Origin: CAIZQW01 sp942493055
GTDB lineage: Bacteria > Verrucomicrobiota > Kiritimatiellia > RFP12 > UBA1067
NCBI GenBank assembly: GCA_942493055.1
Contig: OW818680.1
Coordinates: 5,270,001-5,334,000 of the forward strand
Length of the DNA: 64,000 nt
Direction of reading: 5' to 3'
The position numbers were made by a program, and so were the translations under genes. Position 1 is the first letter of the stretch. Every line of letters begins with the position of its first letter. Below, one piece after another: positions 33,782 to 41,767 of the stretch. The notes beneath the pieces were generated by a model, which saw only the letters and a program-made list of their open reading frames with translations, was not told where the DNA came from and did not search any database.

Positions 33782-34852
33782 TTATGGCCAGAAGACGTGG
33801 GGTTTGCCGGAGGCGTGGGGCTTGACGTTTTTGATCTGTTCGAAGCGGGGGGTCATTTCAGCCAGGCTGTCGCCGCCGAGTTTTTCGAGGAGCGCGTCAG
33901 CGAGCACATAAGCGGCTGCGGCTTCGGCCACGACGACGGCGCGCGGCACCGGGCAGGTGTCGGAGCGCTCATATTTAATTTCAGAGGCTTTCCCTGTGAC
34001 GAAATCCATGGAGCGTTGGGGTTTGATCGTGGTCGGGATCGGCTTCATCGCCAGGTAGATGACAATGGGTTGGCCGTTGGACATGCCGCCTTCGATGCCG
34101 CCGCAGTTGTTGGTGTCGCGGGTCAGGTCTGGATTGATGGCGTCATGGACTTGCGTGCCCATCAGCGCGGAGTTTGCAAAAGCATCGCCGATCTCCACGC
34201 CCTTCATGGCTGGGATGCCCATCATGGCGTGCGCAAGCCGCGCATCAAGGCGGCGATCCCATTGCACGTACGAGCCCAAGCCGACGGGCAGATGATCGAT
34301 TGTCACTTCGATGATGCCGCCCAGGGTCTCGCCCTCGGCTTTGGCGGTCTGGATGACATGCTCGAATTTGGCTGGATCCGGTTCCTGTCCGATCTGGATG
34401 ACCTGTCCGGTGATCGTAACCCCGAAATGCGAGAGGAAGGCGCGGCAGGCGGCGCCCACAGCCACGCGGGCTGCGGTTTCGCGCGCAGAGGCGCGTTCCA
34501 ACGCGGGACGGATGTCGTCATGGCCGTATTTCAGGGTGGCAGAGAGGTCGCAATGTCCGGGGCGCGGGATGGTGTAGGGGGCGATCTCCTTGCCCTTCCA
34601 GTTGGCGTGGTCGGCGTTAATGATCTGAAAGGCGATCGGCGAACCTGTGGTATGGCCGCTCATGACACCCGAAGTGATTTGGGCTTGATCGGTCTCGATC
34701 TTCATGCGTCCGCCGGCACCGAGCAGAAGTTGACGGCGGGCGAGGTCGTGGTTGATCAGCGCCTCGGTCAAGGGCAAGCCAGCGGGCATGCCTTCGAGAA
34801 TAGCGGTCAGTTGCGGGCCATGAGATTCACCAGCGGTTAAATAGCGTAACAT
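33782..34852 (-). CDS. aroC: Chorismate synthase
   Basis: 356 residues. Chorismate synthase makes chorismate from EPSP in the last step of the shikimate pathway, using reduced FMN. Signature segments are visible: GESHGPQLTAILEGMPAG at the N-terminus, ARRQLLLGAGGRMKIE, HTTGSPIAFQI, RPGHCDLSATLKYGHDDIRPALERASARETAARVA in pieces, and SMDFVTGKASE near the C-terminus. Length is normal for the family. It lies 25 bp after the VWA gene in the same direction, so a metabolic gene seems embedded in an envelope-system operon. A partner in the same pathway, the kinase/synthase fusion, is far away at 5.4-7.0 kb. Confidence 0.96.
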   Translation of the reverse strand: MLRYLTAGESHGPQLTAILEGMPAGLPLTEALINHDLARRQLLLGAGGRMKIETDQAQITSGVMSGHTTGSPIAFQIINADHANWKGKEIAPYTIPRPGHCDLSATLKYGHDDIRPALERASARETAARVAVGAACRAFLSHFGVTITGQVIQIGQEPDPAKFEHVIQTAKAEGETLGGIIEVTIDHLPVGLGSYVQWDRRLDARLAHAMMGIPAMKGVEIGDAFANSALMGTQVHDAINPDLTRDTNNCGGIEGGMSNGQPIVIYLAMKPIPTTIKPQRSMDFVTGKASEIKYERSDTCPVPRAVVVAEAAAAYVLADALLEKLGGDSLAEMTPRFEQIKNVKPHASGKPHVFWP

Positions 34853-34877
34853 AGTTTTTCCTTGGTTGACGTTGTCT

Positions 34878-36737
34878 TTACTTGATGTCGGATGTATAGA
34901 GCAACTGGATGTCGTAGTTTTTGCTCAACTGCTGCATGGTGGCGATGATTTGAGCACGCATCGCAGCGTCACGCGAATACAGGCTCGCCAGCATAAACAT
35001 TTTTTGGGATGCCCAACGTCTCTTCAGGTCCGCTGTGCCCGCAGTAGCCGCTGTGAGCGGAAGACGGAAGATCGAGTCGTAGCCTTTATCACCCGCAAGT
35101 CCGCGAATCTGGAAAATCACTTCCTTTTCATTCGCCGCGCATTTGCCGAAGACTTCAATGGGATGGTCCTTGTAGAGATTTTCAGTCCTGCGCGGATAGA
35201 CTTCGCTGTTGGAGGTGGCATCGAAGATGATGCTGGCATCGCTCAGGACAGGATTGCGGAAGCCCAGATAGACTTCAGACATGCCTTCCGGAATGTCCCA
35301 GCGGTTTCCTTTGATGATCGTGGAGTCGCCGCGGTTGCAATAGGTGAGCATGTCGAGCAGATAGGCGTTCGCGCCCCGATGGGTACCGAACGAGTAGATC
35401 GAGACCATGCCTTTGTTGAGGCGGGAGAACGCGCCAATGATTCCGGAACTCTCGGTCACGCCGGTGGTGGGTTTGCCATCGGTGACGATCATGGCGATCA
35501 TGGGGCGTGTCGGGTCACGGGGCAGGGCCATGAGCGTCCTGAGCGATGCTAAGACGTCTGTGGTGCCGAAACAGCGCAAGCCATCAATAAAGGTTGTTGC
35601 TTTCTTGACGGTTTCAGGGTTGACCGGTTGCCAGCCCTCGGGAAAGGCTTGGAAGACAGAGTCACGGAAGGCAATCACAGTGAACCGGTCGTGCGGGTTA
35701 AGGGTCTCCAGCGCCAGCACCAAGGCGCGACGGCAAAACGCCAGGCGTTCTTCCGTCATGGAGGCTGAGACGTCGAGGACCCAGATCACGTCTTTGGGGA
35801 TGATCGGGATCGGTTTGTCCTTGCGAGGTTGTATCGAGATTTTAAAGAAGAGCGCGTCAGCCTCCGTGTAGGTTTCAAGCGACGCGGAGAGCGTATCATC
35901 GAGGGGCGTGTACTGGACCGTCTCCCGGATTTTTTCGATCTTGTTCTGGGTGTCGATAATCTTCCGTTCGTCAGGCGGGAGGTTTTTGGGCGGGTCGAGC
36001 AGAATAGGGGGTTGTATCGGGTCTTTCAGCGAAGGCGGTGTCAGTTTAACCGTGGCAGCGCCAAAACGGCTGAGCGCCATCTCCATCGAGAGGTCATCCA
36101 TCTGAGGGATGACCATAGGTCCCCGTGTCAAGGCGGAGTCAAGAATATCGGAGCGCGTGAGGGAGGGAGGCTCGGGAATCTTGGTGCCCTGTTTGGAGGA
36201 GAGATCAATTTGCGGGATGATGTCCAGTGCCTTGGGGATGCGCTCAATCAGCGGGATTTCACGGATCGGGATGGCAGCAAGTTCATCCTTGATGCGCTGG
36301 TCATGAATGTCATAGATGGCTTGCCGCGCAAAGAACGGGTTCTCGTCGACATCCTTCTTCTGCGGGTGTGATTCCACGTTTAAGGCTTCGCGAGGCACCG
36401 GGGGGGGCGCAGTCACGGCCCCCGACGGGTCTTGGCTGACTGCACTGTCCAGCGCCTTGATCTCAACAGCGCCCCGGTTGGGGATGTCCCGCTCGCCAGG
36501 GATCTTTTTCGCCATGAAAGGATCAACAGGGAGTGTCTCGACGCGCATGGGCGGCTTGTATTCCTGGGTAAAGGCGCGCCGTGTCCGCTCAGCCAGGGAG
36601 GCCTTTGACAGATTGTAGTCTGCAAAGTAATAAAGAATGGCCAAGTGGAAGAAGGCAGAAACCAGCACTGCGATGGATCCGAGCATCCAGTGGTGGTCGG
36701 CTGAACGAGGCTGATATCCGAATCCTTGGGGTATCAT
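34878..36737 (-). CDS. Membrane-anchored VWA-domain protein with TonB-like N-terminus
   Basis: 619 residues. A cytoplasmic N-terminus is followed by one transmembrane helix (about residues 18-38, MLGSIAVLVSAFFHLAILYY) and a long Pro-rich periplasmic region (residues ~55-290), the layout of TonB and TolA. Instead of a TonB C-terminal domain there is a VWA domain with the metal-binding motif DVSAS at 322-326 and a matching TDGKPTTGV. The last ~100 residues contain a helical region (KRRWASQKMFMLASLYSRDAA). Its start overlaps the TPR gene stop by four bases (ATGA), so translation is coupled. With ExbB and ExbD upstream, I infer that proton flow drives a VWA protein reaching into the periplasm. 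The partner is unknown. Confidence 0.8.
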   Translation of the reverse strand: MIPQGFGYQPRSADHHWMLGSIAVLVSAFFHLAILYYFADYNLSKASLAERTRRAFTQEYKPPMRVETLPVDPFMAKKIPGERDIPNRGAVEIKALDSAVSQDPSGAVTAPPPVPREALNVESHPQKKDVDENPFFARQAIYDIHDQRIKDELAAIPIREIPLIERIPKALDIIPQIDLSSKQGTKIPEPPSLTRSDILDSALTRGPMVIPQMDDLSMEMALSRFGAATVKLTPPSLKDPIQPPILLDPPKNLPPDERKIIDTQNKIEKIRETVQYTPLDDTLSASLETYTEADALFFKISIQPRKDKPIPIIPKDVIWVLDVSASMTEERLAFCRRALVLALETLNPHDRFTVIAFRDSVFQAFPEGWQPVNPETVKKATTFIDGLRCFGTTDVLASLRTLMALPRDPTRPMIAMIVTDGKPTTGVTESSGIIGAFSRLNKGMVSIYSFGTHRGANAYLLDMLTYCNRGDSTIIKGNRWDIPEGMSEVYLGFRNPVLSDASIIFDATSNSEVYPRRTENLYKDHPIEVFGKCAANEKEVIFQIRGLAGDKGYDSIFRLPLTAATAGTADLKRRWASQKMFMLASLYSRDAAMRAQIIATMQQLSKNYDIQLLYTSDIK

Positions 36738-39055
36738 GGTGTGCTCCTCCCTTTTTCCGTGTCTGGATAACGGGCCTTTAATTCGTCACGCATGGCTTGG
36801 GCTTCATCACGACGTCCAAGCGTATCTAAAATCGAGATGGCTTTTTTCATGCACTCCGGCACAATAACGGCATCATTAAAGAGAATGCTGACGCTCATAT
36901 AATAGCGCAAAGCGCCTTGAGGGTCCTTGTTGCGTTCCGCATTGCGTGCCAGCGCGGCATACGCACGCGCACGCCACGGCAGTTGCTCCTGGGAGGAGGC
37001 GCGTGTGGCTGCGTCATTCAGGTGGGTTGTCGCTTCGGCGTACTTGCCGGCATCCGAGAGCATCTCGCCGAGGTTGAGGGCGGCTTCTGTCCCGTACGAT
37101 GTTGTTGCCCCTGTTGCCAGGGCATCTGCGAAGGCCTTCATGGCGGGGTCCCGCTCGCCCTTCTTGCGGTGCACGCGGCCGAGGATGGTGAAGGCGGTCT
37201 GCGCCCAGCCTTTATCAGGATTCATCTTCAACAAGACCTGCGTGGCGCGGATGGACTCATCAAACTTGCCTGCTTCGCAGTCCTGCTCCGCGAGCCAGGC
37301 GATCCGGTCCGGTCCGAGACGTTCGACGATGGGACTGTCCAAGAGGATGCGGAAATAGTCTGCCGCCTCGCTCTTCTTGTCGTTCTGCAGCATGAGCAGT
37401 CCGAGGGCGAGCATGGTCTCGCGCTCTACGTCCTTGGGGGGTGTTGCAGCAAGTGCTGCGCGATACATCTTTTCCGCCTCGACACGTTCGTTGGCTTGAT
37501 GATAGAGGTTGCCCCGCCAATAGAGGATTTCGCCCATACGCCGGTCCGCCGGGAAGCGCCGGGCCAGTTCATCCAGCGTCAAGTTCGCGGCGCGTGTGTT
37601 TTTGGCGCGCAACTCCTGGAACGCTTTCTGGTAAAGGGTCTCTGACACGACGCTGCTCTCAGGATAGGCGGCGAGGAGTTGCGTCCACTCGCGTAAGGCG
37701 GCATCGGATTGTCCGAGGCGGATCAGGCAGGCGCCTGCGGCGAAAAGGGCTGAAGGCGCCAGCGGGTCCTTGGGGAAACGTTCGGCAAACTTGCGATAAC
37801 AGTCTGTGGCGGTCTGCCAGGACTCCTTGCGCTGGAGTATGCGAGCCAGTTGATAGAGCGCATCCTTCAGGAGCGGGCTGTCCGGACATTTGTCGACAAT
37901 GAGCTGTAGATTCTGAATGGCGACGTCATCGCGTTTGAGCGTGTTGGCGGCTTCGAATTGCAGCCAGTAGAGGGAGGGTTTGAGCTCGGCCGGAGGATTG
38001 ATAAAGGCGGCTGCGAGTTTGAGGACCTCTTCATGTTTTCCGTCACGGGCCGCAGCTGCGATACGCTGATGATGCGCGGATGCCGCATACTGTCCCTGCG
38101 GGAATTGCGCGATGAGCTTTTCGTAAGCAACAAGGGATTCCGCGCGCTTTTCCAGATTGTTGAGCGCGTTGGCCTGGATGTAGAGCGCCTCCTCGCGCGT
38201 CTGAGCCGGGGCGTTGTCCGGCACGGCAGCAATCGCGTCAAGGGCCTCCTTGTAGCGCTTGGCATAGAGGTTGGCGAAGCCCGCATAGACAGCGCCGCGT
38301 CTTAAATAGTCGGACTTCGGATATTTGACGCGCAGGATCTGGAAGAGGTTGGCGCTCTCTTCATAGCGCTTATTCTGCATGGCGAATTGCGCGGCGAAGT
38401 AGCAGGCTTCCTCAGCGATCTCGGGGTTATTCGACTTGTAGACGAGATCAAGATAGATGCCCATGGCGCGGCGCTGGTCTTCGACGACTGTTGATCGCGA
38501 CAGCATATAGGCGACGCGCAGGCTCGCATAGAGCGCGTACTCGGAGGCGGGCATGTCTTTGATGATCTGTTCGTAGCGCTTCAAAGCGTCCTGGGGACGC
38601 TTGAGCTGTTCGAACGTGCCAGCCAGATGATAGAGCGCTGCGCCGCGCGTGTCAGCCGGTGTCTCGGGCGTGGTCAAGCTTTCGAACAGCGCGACAGCCT
38701 TCTGACGGTCCGCGTCCGTCTCCGCATCCTTGAAGATGAGGGTCTGCTGAAGTTTCGCGCGTGGCACCTGGTCGCTCTTGGGAAACTCCGTGATGATGCG
38801 CTGATAGGTGCGGATGGCCTCCTCTTTGCGCTTCATTTTGCGATAGCACTCGCCCAGCCGGAAAAGAACCGCCTCGCGATTGGGCGCATTGGTCTTTTCG
38901 GACAAGGCGAGATATTCCTTCGCTGCCAGATCATACATGTCCCGGCGTAAGAGACCGTCTGCGAACTGAAGGCGATCTTGTGTTTCCATGGCATCCTGGG
39001 CAAGAACCGGTTGGATTGCCGCCAGGAGAACAAGGATGGAAATCATTTTTTTCAT
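36734..39055 (-). CDS. Periplasmic TPR-repeat protein
   Basis: 773 residues from the ATG at 39055, where a signal peptide starts (MKKMISILVLLAAIQPVLA); a longer frame from 39121 overlaps the ExbD stop (ATGA) but puts 22 polar residues before the signal. The mature protein is almost wholly TPR-type helices with typical units such as LGECYRKMKRKEEAIRTYQRI and ITEFPKSDQVPRA. CpoB/YbgF-like TPR proteins work with TolA in known Tol systems, so a scaffold or coordinator role beside ExbB/ExbD and the VWA protein is likely by analogy. Gene order and overlaps tie it to both neighbours. Confidence 0.8.
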   Translation of the reverse strand: MKKMISILVLLAAIQPVLAQDAMETQDRLQFADGLLRRDMYDLAAKEYLALSEKTNAPNREAVLFRLGECYRKMKRKEEAIRTYQRIITEFPKSDQVPRAKLQQTLIFKDAETDADRQKAVALFESLTTPETPADTRGAALYHLAGTFEQLKRPQDALKRYEQIIKDMPASEYALYASLRVAYMLSRSTVVEDQRRAMGIYLDLVYKSNNPEIAEEACYFAAQFAMQNKRYEESANLFQILRVKYPKSDYLRRGAVYAGFANLYAKRYKEALDAIAAVPDNAPAQTREEALYIQANALNNLEKRAESLVAYEKLIAQFPQGQYAASAHHQRIAAAARDGKHEEVLKLAAAFINPPAELKPSLYWLQFEAANTLKRDDVAIQNLQLIVDKCPDSPLLKDALYQLARILQRKESWQTATDCYRKFAERFPKDPLAPSALFAAGACLIRLGQSDAALREWTQLLAAYPESSVVSETLYQKAFQELRAKNTRAANLTLDELARRFPADRRMGEILYWRGNLYHQANERVEAEKMYRAALAATPPKDVERETMLALGLLMLQNDKKSEAADYFRILLDSPIVERLGPDRIAWLAEQDCEAGKFDESIRATQVLLKMNPDKGWAQTAFTILGRVHRKKGERDPAMKAFADALATGATTSYGTEAALNLGEMLSDAGKYAEATTHLNDAATRASSQEQLPWRARAYAALARNAERNKDPQGALRYYMSVSILFNDAVIVPECMKKAISILDTLGRRDEAQAMRDELKARYPDTEKGRSTP

Positions 39056-39117
39056 GCGTGCCTTGCTGAATAAACAAAAGGGTACAGGGGGGTGTGAAGA
39101 GGTTGTCCGGGGCCCAC

Positions 39118-39561
39118 TCATTTCGGTTTTGAACCATTGGGTTTAGCGCTTTTATCCTCGGTGGTCGCCATGGAGAAGTTCCAGATGTTCGCTTGACGGC
39201 AGGTGTCAACGACGTTCATCAGGGCTTCATACCGCGTGTCCTTGTCTGCGCGCAAGACAACGGGCTGATTCGGGAAGCTTTCGCCGAGGCGTGTCAGGCG
39301 TGTCTTGAGCACATCGAGTGTGAGGACTTGCTGGTTGATGGCGACCTGTCCGTCCTTTGTGATGTTGATGATGACTTCACCGGGCAGGCGCTCAGGCACT
39401 TTCCCCGTCTTTGCAGAGGGCAGGGAAATATCAATCTCATACTCCCATTGTGAGAACACGGAGGTTGTAATAAAGAAACAGAGCAACAGGAAAATGACAT
39501 CCATCATGGCGGTCAACTGGATGGCCGGCAAGGCGCCGCGGGTCTTTTTTCGGAAATTCAT
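39118..39561 (-). CDS. exbD: ExbD/TolR-family energy-transducing membrane protein
   Basis: 147 residues. The N-terminus is MNFRKKTRGALPAIQLTAMMDVIFLLLCFFI in pieces: a basic cytoplasmic start, then a single helix with the key Asp (MMDVIFLLLCFF) that carries protons in ExbD/TolR. The periplasmic domain (GEVIINITKDGQVAINQQ, PVVLRADKDTRYEALMNVVDTCR) matches the family closely. It forms a channel complex with the ExbB protein, whose gene ends 40 bp upstream, and powers an outer-membrane or periplasmic partner. Length is normal. Confidence 0.93.
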   Translation of the reverse strand: MNFRKKTRGALPAIQLTAMMDVIFLLLCFFITTSVFSQWEYEIDISLPSAKTGKVPERLPGEVIINITKDGQVAINQQVLTLDVLKTRLTRLGESFPNQPVVLRADKDTRYEALMNVVDTCRQANIWNFSMATTEDKSAKPNGSKPK

Positions 39562-39601
39562 ACTGACTTCCTTTCTCGATAATCGCGTGGGTTTCCGAAG
39601 G

Positions 39602-40342
39602 TTACTTGCTGTGCTCGACGGTGATGAGGGCTGTCACGACTTCTGCAGAGACTGCCTCCAGATTGGAGATCTGGCGGCTGGCATGCCGGCGGAAGCCCGC
39701 ATAGAACGCGATACAGGGGATCGCGACGATCAAACCGAAAACGGTGGTGACGATCGCCTGTGACACGCCTGCTGCCAAGACCACAGGCTTCGCGCTTGCG
39801 ATATCGCTCGCGACAGAGCCGAAGGCCGTCAGCATGCCCAGCACCGTGCCCAGAAGGCCGAGCAAGGGGGCGATGGTGGAAATATCGAGGAGCCACTCTG
39901 TTTGGCCCTGGATCGATTCAGCCTGGCGGGAGCCCTCTGATTCCGCCATGTTGCGGAGCAGGGTGGCATCACAGTCCGGGACATTCCGCAGGCAGTCCAG
40001 AGATGTGAGGACCACAGAGGAGAAGGCGCAGGGTGTGCGCTCCGTGAGGCGGCGTGTCTCGGTGAAGTCGCCGGAGCGGATACGCGAAAGCACGTCGCTC
40101 ACCAGCGCGTGCGGAATAATCGCGTTTGTCCGAAGCGCCCAGACAAAGTAGATCACCAAGGAGAGGGCGCAAACGGAGAGGAGGGCCAAGACCCACATAA
40201 TCCATCCGCCATATTCCCAGGCCTGTTTTAAAGACATCCCGTATGCCGCGGCGGCTGGCGCTGCTGCGTCGGTTGCATCTTTTGCAAGTGATACGCTTGC
40301 TGCACTGATTAGGAATGCGAGGCTCGTCACTGTTTTTTTCAT
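39602..40342 (-). CDS. exbB: ExbB/TolQ/MotA-family proton channel protein
   Basis: 246 residues. After an N-terminal signal-like segment and an Ala/Pro-rich stretch come a first long helix (GGWIMWVLALLSVCALSLVIYFVW) in pieces around residues 45-70, a cytoplasmic loop, and two further helices near residues 150-175 and 190-212. TIAPLLGLLGTVLGMLTAF and SQAIVTTVFGLIVAIPCIAFY are the classic ExbB motifs. Family role: five copies around two ExbD form a proton-driven motor. It lies 48 bp after argH and upstream of exbD. Confidence 0.92.
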   Translation of the reverse strand: MKKTVTSLAFLISAASVSLAKDATDAAAPAAAAYGMSLKQAWEYGGWIMWVLALLSVCALSLVIYFVWALRTNAIIPHALVSDVLSRIRSGDFTETRRLTERTPCAFSSVVLTSLDCLRNVPDCDATLLRNMAESEGSRQAESIQGQTEWLLDISTIAPLLGLLGTVLGMLTAFGSVASDIASAKPVVLAAGVSQAIVTTVFGLIVAIPCIAFYAGFRRHASRQISNLEAVSAEVVTALITVEHSK

Positions 40343-40390
40343 CTGTCGTCTCCCTTGTTTATGATAATCAAAATTGGTTGTTTAACGGCG

Positions 40391-41764
40391 TTACTGTCCC
40401 ATGAGTTTTTTGAAGGCTGCTGCTGATTTTTTCAGGTGCAGAGAGGCCCACCGCCGCGCATGGCGGATGCGTGCACGGTAGAGCGTGAAATCAAGGCCTG
40501 CTGTGGCACCGAGATGGGTCTTTTTGGCGATCGCCTGGTCCGGGTCCTCTGACGCGAGGGCGTCCAGGTTTGAGCGCACCTGCTGATACGCCTCACGGAA
40601 GGGCATGCCGCCAGCCACAAGCTCCAGAGCGTAATCAGTCGCAAATACACCCGGTGTGAAGCCTGCACGCAGACGCTCGGCATTGACGTCCAGAGACTTG
40701 GCCATGAGCGACATGATCCGCAGCGAAGCGCGTGTGACACGCAGACCTTCCATGTAGAGCGCCTTGCTCTCCTGCAAGTCGCGGTTGTAGCCGCCCGGCA
40801 TGGATTTGAGAAGGGTGTTGGCCGCTGAACCCAGCCCGAGGACGACGGCGGTCTTGGCACGGATGAGTTCGAGCACGTCCGGATTATATTTCTGCGGCAT
40901 GATGCTGCTGCCGGTGCAGACTTCTGGAGGCAATACGAAATAGCCGAACTCCGGCATCGAAAAGAGGATCAGGTCTTCCGCCATCCGCGAAAGGGTCAGC
41001 ATGAGCTGTCCGCAGGCGGATAAGAGTATGGCTTCATTCTTGCCGCGCATGTTGCTGGCATGAAAGACGTTGTGATGCGGGGTGCTGAAGGCGAGCAGCT
41101 TGGCCGTCAGAAAGCGGTCAATGGGGAGGGGGACGCCATAGCCAGCGGCTGAGCCGAGCGGGCAGCGGTCATTGAAGGTGTAGGCCGCATCGACCAGGAT
41201 CAGATCATCCAGGAGCGCCTCGGCATAGCCTGTCGCCCAGACGCCGACCGAACTGGGCATGGCGGGCTGCAGGTGGGTGCGTCCGACCATGGGCAGCTTC
41301 TCGTGGCGTTTTCCGAAGGTGACAAGTTCCTCTGCGAGTGTGGCGACTTCGTTGGTCATGCCCAGCAGTTCGTCGCGCACATGCAGCCGGATATCCACGG
41401 CAACCTGGTCATTACGGCTGCGGCCTGTATGCACCTTGCGGCCCAGGTCTCCTAAACGCTCGGTCAGGCGGCGTTCAACGGCGAGGTGGACATCCTGGTC
41501 GGCTTCGGTAATGGTGAATGCGCCCTGCCTTGCTTCAGCTATGATCTCTTTGAGCGCAAGGATGACCTTGCTCTTTTCAGCGTCTGAAAGGATCGCGGGC
41601 TTGACCTTCATTTTTGAAAGCATTGTGACATGCGCAGCTGTCCCGATGCAGTCCCATACCGCCAGGTTCAGGTCCAAAACTGGATCAAGACCGACGGTAA
41701 ACGACAGGACGTCCGGGTTGATTTTTCCGACAATGGTCTTTTTATTTTCGCTCTTGGATTCCAT
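40391..41764 (-). CDS. argH: Argininosuccinate lyase, GSSIMPQKYNPD variant
   Basis: 457 residues, normal for argininosuccinate lyase, which splits argininosuccinate into arginine and fumarate. Visible motifs: DVHLAVERRLTE, KVHTGRSRNDQVA, GRTHLQPAMPSS and the superfamily signature GSSIMPQKYNPDVLEL. The signature usually reads MPQKKNPD; here the second Lys is Tyr. The catalytic Ser in GSS and the preceding His motif are kept, so it is probably active. It begins 3 bp after the unknown secreted protein gene and is followed by exbB, so arginine synthesis and the envelope cluster share a transcript. Confidence 0.94.
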   Translation of the reverse strand: MESKSENKKTIVGKINPDVLSFTVGLDPVLDLNLAVWDCIGTAAHVTMLSKMKVKPAILSDAEKSKVILALKEIIAEARQGAFTITEADQDVHLAVERRLTERLGDLGRKVHTGRSRNDQVAVDIRLHVRDELLGMTNEVATLAEELVTFGKRHEKLPMVGRTHLQPAMPSSVGVWATGYAEALLDDLILVDAAYTFNDRCPLGSAAGYGVPLPIDRFLTAKLLAFSTPHHNVFHASNMRGKNEAILLSACGQLMLTLSRMAEDLILFSMPEFGYFVLPPEVCTGSSIMPQKYNPDVLELIRAKTAVVLGLGSAANTLLKSMPGGYNRDLQESKALYMEGLRVTRASLRIMSLMAKSLDVNAERLRAGFTPGVFATDYALELVAGGMPFREAYQQVRSNLDALASEDPDQAIAKKTHLGATAGLDFTLYRARIRHARRWASLHLKKSAAAFKKLMGQ

Positions 41765-41767
41765 GTT

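Noticed and set aside
33698..34840. Plus-strand frame opposite aroC
   Set aside because: aroC on the minus strand is unmistakable; the plus-strand frame has no family features.
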